Source: Gemmiger gallinarum
GTDB taxonomy: Bacteria > Bacillota > Clostridia > Oscillospirales > Ruminococcaceae
Length of the DNA stretch: 64,000 nt
NCBI RefSeq assembly: GCF_014982805.1
Contig: NZ_JADCKC010000002.1
Location: 434,001-498,000 of the forward strand
Direction: 5' to 3'
Positions 24,578 to 32,269 of the stretch are shown here, in pieces (within the stretch, counting starts at the first letter, position 1; every line of letters begins with the position of its first letter). The notes below the pieces were generated by a model that saw nothing but the letters and a program-made list of their open reading frames with translations, ran no database searches and had not been told where the DNA came from. The position numbers and the translations under genes were made by a program.

Positions 24578-25060
24578 TTATATTGATTTTATTACATTCC
24601 ATATCTGCAATCCCTGCTTCTCCGCATACCGCAGTGTATACGCTGTACCACCGGTGGCTCTTGTACAGTAACCGATACAGTAGGCTGAGCCGTCCACCAG
24701 ATGCCGGTCACGGGCCAGAAAGGCCTCACGGCTGGGGGCGTCGCAGCAGTAGACCACCTTATCGACCCGGGATTCAATCCGCGCAGCGCGGGCCTGCTGG
24801 GCCGCTGTCCAGCGGCTTTGGTAGCCGCGGAACGGCAGCACCAGGATCACCCGGATTTGCGGATACTGCCGTCGCAGATCCAGCAGTTTTTCCGCGACCA
24901 AAGTATCAAACCCCAGCGCACCGCCTACCCCGAAATAGCGGACACCCTGCTCCAGCAGAGGAATCAGATGTTCCTGCACCCGCTTCCAGATGGCTTCCTC
25001 CTCCCCGGCAGGCAGATGACGGTGGCCGGTGAAACAGCAAGTTTGTGTGCGTTTGTCCAT
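24578..25060 (-). CDS. SLOG family protein (DUF1273/YpsA-like)
   Basis: A 160-residue YpsA/DUF1273-like protein with the family opening TCCFTGHRHLP, then VRYFGVGGALGFDTLVAEKLL (glycine-rich nucleotide-ligand loop) and RVILVLPFRGYQSRW. The ending GSAYCIGYCTRATGGTAYTLRYAEKQG is also typical. SLOG domains bind nucleotides or nucleotide-derived ligands; YpsA affects cell division and stress in Bacillus, but the biochemical role is open. ATG 25060 with GAGGAGG upstream was preferred over the in-frame ATG 15 bases earlier. GC-rich, like the chromosome. Confidence 0.85.
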   Translation of the reverse strand: MDKRTQTCCFTGHRHLPAGEEEAIWKRVQEHLIPLLEQGVRYFGVGGALGFDTLVAEKLLDLRRQYPQIRVILVLPFRGYQSRWTAAQQARAARIESRVDKVVYCCDAPSREAFLARDRHLVDGSAYCIGYCTRATGGTAYTLRYAEKQGLQIWNVIKSI

Positions 25061-25163
25061 GAAAATCCTCCTCAATTACATTATGTATTACATATTTGTA
25101 GTATATAAATAATACACCAATGTGCGCCATAATAACTACAACAAAATGCTCGGGAGGTACACG

Positions 25164-25361
25164 ATGGCGCAGGAGGATAAATTTATTGTGCCGCAGCGCA
25201 AACCCGCGGTAGGAAAGTCCACGGTGGTATCGGTGCGGCTGCCCGACACCATGCTGGCGAAGCTGGAGGACGTAGCGTCCAAAACGGGCCGTTCCCGCAA
25301 TGAGCTTGTGCAGATGTGCATCGACTATGCGCTGGCCCGGCTGGAGATTACCGAAGAATAA
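25164..25361 (+). CDS. Ribbon-helix-helix (CopG-type) DNA-binding protein
   Basis: A 65-residue protein. STVVSVRLPDTMLAKLEDVASKTGRSRNELVQMCIDYALARLE is a clear ribbon-helix-helix fold: a basic strand, then two helices split by GRSRNE. Such proteins dimerise to bind operators or act as antitoxin/plasmid-type regulators. No toxin partner is adjacent. It starts at ATG 25164 after GGGAGG and is closed by its own terminator. Confidence 0.85.
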   Translation: MAQEDKFIVPQRKPAVGKSTVVSVRLPDTMLAKLEDVASKTGRSRNELVQMCIDYALARLEITEE

Positions 25362-25367
25362 AAAACA

Positions 25368-25410
25368 GGCAGGTATCCTCATTTTGAGGATACCTGCCAT
25401 TTTCTTTTTA
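25368..25410 (+). terminator. Terminator after the RHH gene
   Basis: GGCAGGTATCCTCA (25368-25381) pairs with TGAGGATACCTGCC (25385-25398), followed by ATTTTCTTTTTA. Confidence 0.92.
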
Positions 25411-25464
25411 TTGGGATGTATTCGTTGAGAAGGGTGAACTTTCCTGTGGGCAGCACGACTCCGT

Positions 25465-25923
25465 TCAAACGAATTGCCGCAGCCGCTGGTCCATCGGGAC
25501 TTCCGCCTGCAGCTTGTGAAGAGTCGCCAGCGTAATGGGACGCTGACCATTCGTTTGCTTTTTCCCGCAGTGCTCCCAGGCCAGTTTGCCGGGCCCGTTG
25601 TATTCCTCGGTAAAGGTTCCGTCGGGGTGGATCTTCAGCACAAGCAGCCAATTCGGTTTGCTGGACAGCGCCACCCGGTCAATCTGGGTGGCCTTGATCT
25701 GCACAAGGCGTCCGTCGGGGGCTTTGGCGTCGTGGGTTTTGGCGGAGGCTTCGAAGAGTTCCAGCCCATACCAGCCGGCGGCCAGGGCTTCCCCGATGCT
25801 GCCGATCATGTGGCCGTCCGGCGTGTAGTGCCTGCCGGGGAAAAGCTGCTCCAGTTCCCGGGAGATGGCATACAGTGCCTTGATCTTTTCGGCCACCGAT
25901 GTCTGCAAGTCAACAGGGTTCAT
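25465..25923 (-). CDS. DUF6998-like protein, PD-(D/E)XK nuclease-type fold
   Basis: A 152-residue protein with HMIGSIGEALAAGWYGLELF, then DAKAPDGRLVQIKATQIDRVALSS. The ordered Glu, Asp and Q-x-K pattern is that of PD-(D/E)XK restriction-endonuclease-like folds, seen in the widespread DUF6998 family often placed near mobile genes. The catalytic residues look intact, so a nuclease role is possible, but such proteins are mostly uncharacterised. It reads leftwards together with neighbours in a GC-rich accessory stretch. Confidence 0.7.
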   Translation of the reverse strand: MNPVDLQTSVAEKIKALYAISRELEQLFPGRHYTPDGHMIGSIGEALAAGWYGLELFEASAKTHDAKAPDGRLVQIKATQIDRVALSSKPNWLLVLKIHPDGTFTEEYNGPGKLAWEHCGKKQTNGQRPITLATLHKLQAEVPMDQRLRQFV

Positions 25924-25976
25924 CTCGAATCATCCTTTCGTAAGAACTTTTGGATAAACTTTCTGCGTGGATGATT

Positions 25977-26246
25977 TTACCCCAGCAAGTCCTGATCCTC
26001 GGGATGAGTCTCAAACCAGTGTATGGCATAAGAACAGGTGGCCCTGGCCTTACGGCCATCCTGGCGTAGAGTATCGGCCACTGCGCGCAGAAGCTGTCCG
26101 GCAACCCCCTGTCCCCGCAGAGAACCGTCCACAAAGGTATGGTTGATGATAGCAATGCCCTCCTGTTCCGGGAAGGTTACTTCTGCCAGCAGTTTCCCCG
26201 TTTCATCCGTGGCAAAAATCCGGCCCGGTTCTTTGCAAAACTCCAT
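25977..26246 (-). CDS. GNAT acetyltransferase, YjdJ-type minimal
   Basis: An 89-residue minimal N-acetyltransferase: EVTFPEQEGIAIINHTFVDGSLRGQGVAGQLLRAVADTLR includes the acetyl-CoA loop R-G-Q-G-V-A, followed by ARATCSYAIHWFETHPE as in the YjdJ/GCN5-related short family. Substrate unknown. ATG 26246 has GGAGGTG seven bases upstream, so the in-frame extension to 26294 is not used. Confidence 0.85.
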   Translation of the reverse strand: MEFCKEPGRIFATDETGKLLAEVTFPEQEGIAIINHTFVDGSLRGQGVAGQLLRAVADTLRQDGRKARATCSYAIHWFETHPEDQDLLG

Positions 26247-26290
26247 AACAAACACCTCCAACTTCAGTGTAACAAAAAAGTCGGACAAGA

Positions 26291-26335
26291 GCAACAGCCA
26301 TGTTCCTGCCGCCTCGGCAGGAACATGGCTGTTGC
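26291..26335. repeat. Perfect 21-bp inverted repeat
   Basis: 26291-26311 and 26315-26335 are perfectly complementary with a CCT loop. On the minus strand it follows integrase 1 by eight bases and a T-rich tract begins 11 bases beyond it. It may be the integrase transcript's terminator or an element-end structure. Confidence 0.7.
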
Positions 26336-26343
26336 AGATTCGT

Positions 26344-27519
26344 TTATAGCCCCATCACCTTTCCCAGCTTTTCCTGTGCCTCTCGCTTGGTTTTATCAAA
26401 GGCGTGGGCATAGATATCCAGTGTGGTACTGGGCTGGGAGTGACCAAGCAGTCCTGCGACGGTGCGGACATCCACGCCCTGGGCAATGAGCAGGCTGGCG
26501 TTGGTATGGCGCAGGCTGTGGACAGATAAGTTTTGAGGCAACCCATTTTCCTTGAGGATTTTCTTGAAACGGAAGGTAAAGGTCGTGGGTACCATTGGAT
26601 CGCCGCTCGGCTGCCGGAAGAGGTAATCTTCCTCCGTCAGGGTCTGCCCTTCTGCCTGTTCCATTTGCCATGCACATTCCTGCTTCCACGCTTTCAACAG
26701 CTTGCACATCTCTTTACTGATGTACACCCTCCGGTTGCCGCTTGTGGTTTTCGGCTCCTTGGTAAAGATCTTTTGTCCGCTGAGTTTGACCACCGTCCGC
26801 TGCACATGGATGGTCCGGTGCCTCCAGTCAATGTCAGACCAGCGTAATCCGCAGGCTTCGCCGCGGCGCATCCCTGTGGCCAGTACCAGTTTGAAGTACA
26901 CTTCATATTTCATGCTTTGTGTTTCCAGAGCGGCGATCAGCTTTTGCACCGTTTCCTCGTCGGCCACCGGGAGCTCTTTGCGCACGCCTTTGGGTTTGTA
27001 CACCCGCCAGGCTGGGTTATGGGTCAGGTAGCCTTCATCCACGGCACCAGACAAGATGCTGCACAGTGTGTTGTGCAGTCCCTCTACGGACCGTTCCGAT
27101 AGCGGCTGTCCATCCGTCAGTTTAGGCTCTGAGCGCATGGCTTCGTAGAAGGCACGGATGGTTTCCTTGCGCAGATCGGTCAGTTTGTAATGTCCCAGTG
27201 CTGGCAGGATGCGCCGGATATCCTGTTGGTCACGGGAATAGGTACTGGCTGCCAGCTTGCCTGGGGCGATATCCCGCAGCCAATGTTCGGTATACGCTGC
27301 CAGTGTCATGGCATGGTTCACGGGTTGTGGGTCATGCCGTACTTCCCGCTCGAACAGAACAGCCTGTTCGTTCAGCCATTTTTTGCACTGGCCGGGCGTG
27401 AGCTCTTTCGGTGGGTGTACCGTTTTCTGTGCGGCTTTCAGCCGGTTCCCTTCGTAATCGTATCCGCGGGATACTACAATGAGATAACTGTTTTGTCCTC
27501 GTTTTCGGATGCTTGCCAT
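26344..27519 (-). CDS. Tyrosine recombinase/integrase 1
   Basis: A 391-residue phage/ICE-type integrase. An N-terminal arm-binding AP2-like domain (MASIRKRGQNSYLIVVSRGYD) and a SAM-like core-binding domain (TLAAYTEHWLRDIAPGKLAASTYSRDQQDI) precede the catalytic domain. The catalytic residues are Arg in ATGMRRGEACGLRW, H-x-x-R in VHSLRHTNAS, His in LLGHSQPSTT and the nucleophile in TLDIYAHAF. All are present, so it looks functional. ATG 27519 has AAAGGAG eight bases upstream, better than the GTG nine bases earlier. No excisionase gene is seen beside it. It sits 1.5 kb from a second integrase, so two elements or their remnants are nested here. Confidence 0.93.
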   Translation of the reverse strand: MASIRKRGQNSYLIVVSRGYDYEGNRLKAAQKTVHPPKELTPGQCKKWLNEQAVLFEREVRHDPQPVNHAMTLAAYTEHWLRDIAPGKLAASTYSRDQQDIRRILPALGHYKLTDLRKETIRAFYEAMRSEPKLTDGQPLSERSVEGLHNTLCSILSGAVDEGYLTHNPAWRVYKPKGVRKELPVADEETVQKLIAALETQSMKYEVYFKLVLATGMRRGEACGLRWSDIDWRHRTIHVQRTVVKLSGQKIFTKEPKTTSGNRRVYISKEMCKLLKAWKQECAWQMEQAEGQTLTEEDYLFRQPSGDPMVPTTFTFRFKKILKENGLPQNLSVHSLRHTNASLLIAQGVDVRTVAGLLGHSQPSTTLDIYAHAFDKTKREAQEKLGKVMGL

Positions 27520-27679
27520 TTTGACCACTCCTTTGTGTGTATTGACACAAAGGATACCAACCTCTGCGATACAAAGCTATCACCAAACCCAACGAAGAAC
27601 GGCCACGATACTTGTGCAAACCGGGCAAAACACCAAAAGTTTGCAAACATAACTAATAGTGAGGATTCTCCCAAAAGGG

Positions 27680-27714
27680 AAAATCCTCACTGTGGGTGTG
27701 CCGGACAAACAAAA
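27680..27714. repeat. 35-bp direct repeat, copy 1
   Basis: Identical over 35 bases to 28954-28988; core CCTCACTGTGGGTGTGCC. Its left end is also the right arm of a hairpin with 27659-27671. Together the two copies bracket the PadR/membrane-protein pair, as attachment sites or recombination footprints would. Confidence 0.8.
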
Positions 27715-27807
27715 GCATTGGCGTTTGTTCATCCAAGGTGGCACAGTATTCTTTCTCTGCTGACGCCCCGTTCCAGCAGAGAGGTGGCAGAGAGATGCTA
27801 TCCGGTA

Positions 27808-28470
27808 TCACAGTCTGTTTACAACAGCAGGGTTATGTCCGTAGTGGTACAGCCGCAAACAATATAGAAGGATGAAAAGCACCCAGTAGAATATACTCCA
27901 TCCCAAGAAGTTCATGTTGACAGCAACAATTGGTGGCACGAAGCTGTGCAAAATCCCGACCAGCAGATACATAATCACAGAATACGCAACCAGCAGCGCG
28001 ATAAATACAAGTAGGTGCTTTCTCATGGGAAATGCGATTTGCCGTATCACATATTTCCATAGGACATAGGTGGACAGTGTACCAATTACCAGACTGAAGA
28101 GGTAGTTGGTATCCATTGGTGCCAGCAATTGCTGATCCACAAAATACAACAGCAGATACCCGACCGCATTGTACAGGAAAAACCAGATGAGGAGGAAGAA
28201 AAGATTCCGGAAGTTTGGCGTGGCGCACTGCTTCTTCATTTCCGCCGCGAAGGAAGCTGCTTCCTCCGGAACAGTAAAGAGTTCTTTTCCCTCTTTATTT
28301 GCCTGAATTGCCATGTCAATGAGGTCGCTCTTGATTGCCTCTGCGCCAGAAATATCCCAGCTCACCACCTGCAGATAGTGTACCATGTCCCGTATTTGCT
28401 TTTGGCTTGTTTCCGAGACCATGGCAAGACGCATTTTGTTGGCTTTGCGGAGTGTAAGGTAGCTATTCAT
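27808..28470 (-). CDS. PadR-associated membrane protein
   Basis: A 220-residue protein. Residues 1-95 are soluble and helical (TLRKANKMRLAMVSETSQKQIRDMVHYLQ...), like the HAAS/DUF1129-type signalling domains found beside PadR regulators. Four or five hydrophobic helices follow, e.g. LFFLLIWFFLYNAVGYLLLYF, HLLVFIALLVAYSVIMYLLVG and FYWVLFILLYCLRLY. ATG 28470 with AAAGGAG is used and lies within the PadR gene's end (8-base overlap), so they form one transcription unit. Probably a sensor or envelope-stress membrane protein; no enzymatic motif is visible. Confidence 0.78.
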   Translation of the reverse strand: MNSYLTLRKANKMRLAMVSETSQKQIRDMVHYLQVVSWDISGAEAIKSDLIDMAIQANKEGKELFTVPEEAASFAAEMKKQCATPNFRNLFFLLIWFFLYNAVGYLLLYFVDQQLLAPMDTNYLFSLVIGTLSTYVLWKYVIRQIAFPMRKHLLVFIALLVAYSVIMYLLVGILHSFVPPIVAVNMNFLGWSIFYWVLFILLYCLRLYHYGHNPAVVNRL

Positions 28471-28798
28471 AGGGCGCTCCTTTCTGAAAAACGGAGGAAA
28501 CAAGGTCACAAACCTGTTGCCAGTTTTCCCAATATTCTGAGAGTGTTTCACGTCCATGTTCTGTGATCGTATAATACTTTCGGCTCGGACCATTGGGCGA
28601 GGCTCGCCGTTCGATGGTCACATCCTTGTGCTGCTCCAGGCGAAACAGTAGCGGATAGAGAGTGCTTTCAGTCAGGTCAGAATAGGAGGATTTTTGCAGC
28701 TCTGTCAGGATCGCATATCCGTAGGTTGGTTCTTCGGAGATGATTTTCAGGACACATAATTCCAACACGCCTTTCATAAATTGCGTCTGGCTTCCCAT
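28463..28798 (-). CDS. PadR family transcriptional regulator
   Basis: A 111-residue winged-helix regulator: FMKGVLELCVLKIISEEPTYGYAILTELQK is the PadR helix-turn-helix start, LTESTLYPLLFRLEQHKDV the recognition helix, and SRKYYTITEHGRETL the wing. PadR proteins usually repress a neighbouring transporter or membrane-protein gene and respond to small molecules. ATG 28798 follows AAAGGAGG. It heads the unit with the downstream membrane protein. Confidence 0.92.
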   Translation of the reverse strand: MGSQTQFMKGVLELCVLKIISEEPTYGYAILTELQKSSYSDLTESTLYPLLFRLEQHKDVTIERRASPNGPSRKYYTITEHGRETLSEYWENWQQVCDLVSSVFQKGAPYE

Positions 28799-28953
28799 GG
28801 TACCTCCTTTCTTATATTGGGTTACAGAGAATAGCAACTTTTGACTTCCCCAGGGTAAGTTTTCTTTACTACATCGTATCACATAGTAGTGTCCTAGTCA
28901 AGTATGAGTTTGTTTTGAGAAAGTACCAGACGTTGATAATTTCGCCTTTATTC

Positions 28954-28988
28954 AAAATCCTCACTGTGGGTGTGCCGGACAAACAAAA
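28954..28988. repeat. 35-bp direct repeat, copy 2
   Basis: Identical to 27680-27714. It lies immediately beyond the 3' end of integrase 2 (minus strand), the common position of an attachment site. Confidence 0.8.
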
Positions 28989-29010
28989 AACCCGGGCACA
29001 TTGCCCGGGG
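28985..29010 (-). terminator. Terminator of integrase 2
   Basis: CCCGGGCA (28991-28998) pairs with TGCCCGGG (29002-29009); on the minus strand six T follow (28990-28985). Confidence 0.85.
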
Positions 29011-29014
29011 AATG

Positions 29015-30187
29015 TTAGTCCTGCAAAGTGTCGTAGTATTCTTCCTCTGCCGGTGCCAGCAGAGAATCAAACAACCCGGCAGCCTCCTCTTTGCAGATAT
29101 CCTGCGGATGGCAGTAGGTTCGTTCCAGAAAGGCGGTATCTGCGTGTCCCAGCAGGTCGGCTGCCACCTGCTTGCTGGTTCCGTGTTCCAGCAGATAGGT
29201 GGCGAAGAAATGCCGCATGGTATGCAGGTGGTATTCCTCGGGAAAACCGTTCTGGTCATACAGCCGCCGCAGATGGTGACTGAAAGTATTGGGGTGTACC
29301 GGCTTGCCATTTCGCTGGAAAATCAGCCCGTTCCAGTCGGCTCCGTTGTTTTCCAGGGCCTGCTCAGTGAACAGCTCTCCCAGATCGTCGAAGACGATCT
29401 GCGGCATGACCACGATGCGGGTACGGTGGTTCTTGGTGTCACTTTCCAGCACGCCCTGCCCTACCACAGTGCTGCGGGAATGCTGGATCTTTACCTGATT
29501 CCCGCCGTGCAGATCACACCACCGAAGGGCACACAGCTCACCGCGGCGCAGACCGGTGGAGAGGGCCATCAGATAGAATACACGATAGAGCAGCGGCTCC
29601 TGCAGAAGGCACTGCAGGAGCTTTCGCATCTCCCATTGTTGGGGAATGCGCTGCTGAGGCTTTTCCACCCGTACTTTTTCAACCCGATGGGCAGGATTAT
29701 AGAGCAGGATGTCATTTTTCGCTGCGTCCTGCAGCACAGCGGAAACGGCATCCAGATATTTATGTACGGTGTTTTCGCTCAGAGGCTTGCCGCCCCGCCC
29801 GGGCCGCTTGCGCAGTTCTTCTGCAAATTCCTCCAGGACCATGGGCCGGATCTTGCAGAGCGGCAAACCGCCAATGAAAGGGTATGCCACCTCCAGCATT
29901 TTTCGGTAACCGGCCAGCGTACTGCCTTTGTATCGCTTGGCTGCCCTGTCCAGCCAATGCTCTGCGTAGGCCTCGAACTTGGTGTTTTCACTTTCGTCGA
30001 TGCCGGTGCGGAATCGTTTTTCCAGGCGCTCAGCCTCCGCATAGACATACTGCCTGATACTGCGCTTGGGAATCTCCTTGGGGACATCCATGGTGCGCGC
30101 CTGCATCCGTTTTTTCCCCGTTGTGGTGTAGCCATTACAAACTGTAATTTTATACTTTCTTTCTCCGCGTTGTTGAATATAGGCCAT
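29015..30187 (-). CDS. Tyrosine recombinase/integrase 2
   Basis: A 390-residue integrase of a different subgroup from integrase 1. N-terminal MAYIQQRGERKYKITVCNGY is an arm-binding domain, and TKFEAYAEHWLDRAAKRYKGSTLAGYRKML is the core-binding domain. The catalytic residues are Arg in LSTGLRRGELCALRW, H-x-x-R in HTMRHFFATYL, His in LLGHADTAFLE and Tyr in RTYCHP. All are intact. The start has GGAAGGAGG. It lies 16 bases downstream of the RepA-like ATPase gene, so both probably belong to one integrative mobilisable element whose left end is the 35-bp repeat at 28954. Confidence 0.93.
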   Translation of the reverse strand: MAYIQQRGERKYKITVCNGYTTTGKKRMQARTMDVPKEIPKRSIRQYVYAEAERLEKRFRTGIDESENTKFEAYAEHWLDRAAKRYKGSTLAGYRKMLEVAYPFIGGLPLCKIRPMVLEEFAEELRKRPGRGGKPLSENTVHKYLDAVSAVLQDAAKNDILLYNPAHRVEKVRVEKPQQRIPQQWEMRKLLQCLLQEPLLYRVFYLMALSTGLRRGELCALRWCDLHGGNQVKIQHSRSTVVGQGVLESDTKNHRTRIVVMPQIVFDDLGELFTEQALENNGADWNGLIFQRNGKPVHPNTFSHHLRRLYDQNGFPEEYHLHTMRHFFATYLLEHGTSKQVAADLLGHADTAFLERTYCHPQDICKEEAAGLFDSLLAPAEEEYYDTLQD

Positions 30188-30203
30188 GTTTGTTCCTCCT
30201 TCC

Positions 30204-31262
30204 TTAAGATGCCTGTGACGTCAGTGACGGTGATGACGGTTGTGACGAAACATCCGGTATTTCAAATCCTGTGTCAGAAGCGTCACAACCGTCATTCTCG
30301 TCATGCGGACGGCAGCAAAGCTGCAGAAGGCGCTGCTTGCTGGTACGCCGGGTACTCACCAAAATACCATACCTTGCCAGTTCCTCTTCATGGCTCTGCA
30401 GGTACCGGGACAGCTGAGCCGGCCCCCATAAGTTTCCCTCGTCGCCCAGCTGGGCTGTCAATTCGGTGGCAGTACCGGAAAACGGCTTGTCGGCCAACAA
30501 ACGCTGCAGGGCGGACAGGAGCTGAAGCATCTGCAGCTGCTCCGGTGAGCAGCCTCGGCTCCAGCGGCAGTCGGAAAAGTCCAGCGTCAGTTCCATATCT
30601 TCGATATCCCGTCCGGTGGCTGACATCGTAGCCGTCCCTTCCCGGCGTTTTTGGCGGTCGAGAACGATGGATCCGTCGGCGGCACCGTTCAGCCCGTTCG
30701 TTCCCGACATCTGCTTGAAAGGATCCTCATCCTTCTGTTTGCGCAGATGGTGTACAACCACCATACAGATATCGTTCCGGTCTGCCACCGCTTTCAAAGC
30801 CGAGGCATCCCGGTAGTCGATGCTGTAGGAGGGGGTGGCACTGGTTGCCTCCCGGATTTTTTGCAGCGTGTCAATGACGACCAGCTTGACGGCCGGGTGT
30901 TCAGCCAGCATCTGATCCAGTTGCTGCTCCAGTCCGTGACCAATCAAATGCGCATGGGTGCAAAGATACAGACCGGCGGGAGCCTCCTCGGTCAGCCGCA
31001 ATGAGCGGATATGCAGCCGCCGAGGACCGTCCTCCAAAGAGATGTAAAGAACTTCGTTCCGCTTGGTCTCGAACCCCAGAAAGGGCTCTCCACGGCATAC
31101 AGCCAGGCAAAGCTGCAGTGCCAGCCAGCTTTTTCCCACTTTTGGCGAACCACCCAGGAAATACAACCCTGGTGCCAGCAGATCTTCCACCACCCAAGGG
31201 ATGGGTTCGATAGGCTGTTTGTAGAGTTCCTGAAGCGTATAGGTGTTGAGTTCATCTAACAT
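30204..31262 (-). CDS. RepA-like AAA ATPase (AAA_25)
   Basis: A 352-residue RecA-fold ATPase like RepA helicases of mobile elements. Walker A is GLYFLGGSPKVGKSWLALQL, and the Walker B strand VKLVVIDTLQKIRE follows. MVVVHHLRKQKDEDPFKQMSGTNGL is the conserved histidine region, and the C-terminal part is a winged-helix-like domain (SGTATELTAQLG). It probably acts in replication of the circular form of the element encoding integrase 2. ATG 31262 with AAAGGAAA was chosen; the frame is open further up through a hairpin leader (to 31445), which is interesting in itself. Confidence 0.85.
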   Translation of the reverse strand: MLDELNTYTLQELYKQPIEPIPWVVEDLLAPGLYFLGGSPKVGKSWLALQLCLAVCRGEPFLGFETKRNEVLYISLEDGPRRLHIRSLRLTEEAPAGLYLCTHAHLIGHGLEQQLDQMLAEHPAVKLVVIDTLQKIREATSATPSYSIDYRDASALKAVADRNDICMVVVHHLRKQKDEDPFKQMSGTNGLNGAADGSIVLDRQKRREGTATMSATGRDIEDMELTLDFSDCRWSRGCSPEQLQMLQLLSALQRLLADKPFSGTATELTAQLGDEGNLWGPAQLSRYLQSHEEELARYGILVSTRRTSKQRLLQLCCRPHDENDGCDASDTGFEIPDVSSQPSSPSLTSQAS

Positions 31263-31280
31263 AGGACATTTCCTTTCTTG

Positions 31281-31445
31281 AAAAATAAAAAAAGCACCCG
31301 GTGCCCTCGACATTTCTGTCAAAGGCACCGGGTGCTTTGTATGTGTGATAGATTGAAAAAAGGGTACACTTTCCCCTTGAATCTTTTCAAAAGTCAAAAA
31401 ATACGCGCCAATATGCGCTTTTATAAAAACCACTTGCACAGGCAA
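31281..31445 (-). promoter_or_regulatory. Attenuator-like leader of the RepA-like gene
   Basis: On the minus strand AAAGCACCCGGTGCC (mirror 31338-31324 and 31305-31291) forms a 15-bp stem, followed by TTTTATTTTT: a terminator directly before the gene. An in-frame reading frame runs from a TTG at 31445 (containing IGAYFLTFEKIQGESVPFF) through the hairpin into the gene. This is the layout of a leader peptide whose translation could open or close the terminator. I recall similar leaders upstream of resistance and mobile-element genes of gut Firmicutes, but this is not checked. Confidence 0.55.
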
Positions 31446-31905
31446 GTTCTATATTAATAAAAGAAAAGCATCAGTCCTGTTTGCCGCTCGCCCCCGGACT
31501 GGAGGAACACAATCGGCAGGGCGCCACCGCCCGTTCACCTGCAGTCGTTGGAGGTCTAAGGATTTCAACCTGAAACGTGCAGCCCCATCTGACGTGTGGG
31601 GAAACCTGCGTATCATTGTCACCACTCGAAAGGTCCTGGCGGAGAAATCCCGGTGGCTGATGGGATTTCCCTTGGATTGTTGTGGATTCGCTCCGGCCGT
31701 ATCGGCCATCCTGGCGCCAACATCTCTCGCTCACTTTCCGTGGAACGTACCGATTGTGCTGAATATTCAATTTTCAAGGTACTGGAGTACTTTTTACTAT
31801 ACACGGCAAATATGAAATTTTCTTTGTTGACTGTTTCTTGTTTTTTCAAGCGGAGGCTGCTGGGCTGCGGCAGCACAACGGGGTTTGGGGTGAGCCCCCA
31901 AATTT
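31446..31905. other. Intergenic region without recognisable gene
   Basis: About 460 bases between the attenuator leader and the palindromic region. Several open frames of 80-170 codons cross it on both strands, but their compositions (Ser, Arg, Cys and Gly rich, no family motif) do not look like protein. No tRNA-like fold was seen. Confidence 0.45.
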
Positions 31906-31925
31906 GCGTTTGGATATCCAAACGC
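31906..31925. repeat. Perfect 20-bp palindrome
   Basis: GCGTTTGGATATCCAAACGC is fully self-complementary. It opens a palindrome-rich stretch that continues to 32174. Confidence 0.85.
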
Positions 31926-32006
31926 TATGCTAGCAAAACCATCTGCCAGCAGGTGGGGGGGCTTTTGGGCCCCTCTTTCGTCCCAGTCGGTGGTAAAACC
32001 GGCTGG

Positions 32007-32174
32007 GAGAGTGAATCATGCTATGATTCACTCTCTGCCGACATTTCTTGCTTACTCAGAAAAAGTGAATCATGCTATGATTCACTTTTTCCGAAAAGAG
32101 GTGCTCCCTTATGAATCTTAATAAGATTCATACATGGCTGTTTTAAGAAAAAGTGAATCTTATTAAGATTCACT
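32007..32174. repeat. Array of four perfect palindromes around GAATC-N7-GATTC
   Basis: Four inverted repeats: arms 32007-32019/32023-32035 (13 bp), 32060-32073/32077-32090 (14 bp), 32111-32120/32122-32131 (10 bp) and 32152-32162/32164-32174 (11 bp). All share GAATC-N7-GATTC. The first two have centre ATGCTAT, the last two TTAATAA or TTATTAA. Centres are 54, 46 and 42 bases apart. A weaker hairpin (CCCAG...CTGGG, 31983-32007) precedes. The layout suggests replication iterons, a transfer origin or a multi-operator site. Confidence 0.8.
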
Positions 32175-32269
32175 GCTCCTTTTTTCGAAAATCATGGAAA
32201 AGAAGGGCGTAAAACTGCTACAATACAAACAAAAAGCCGCCGGTAAGCGGCGGCGGAAAGGACACCAGG

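Noticed and set aside
26344-30187. A complete conjugative element
   Set aside because: Two integrases and a RepA-like ATPase are present, but no relaxase, coupling protein or type IV secretion genes lie in the window.
28970-30631. A 553-codon plus-strand frame opposite integrase 2 and the ATPase gene
   Set aside because: Covers the antisense of two recognised proteins and lacks any family motif.
31596-32114. A 172-codon plus-strand frame through the palindromic region
   Set aside because: It encodes the palindromes themselves (repeated SESCYDSL), has no ribosome binding site and no protein-like composition; treated as non-coding.
32007-32174. CRISPR array
   Set aside because: The repeats are palindromes with different centres and no equal-length spacers; there are no cas genes.
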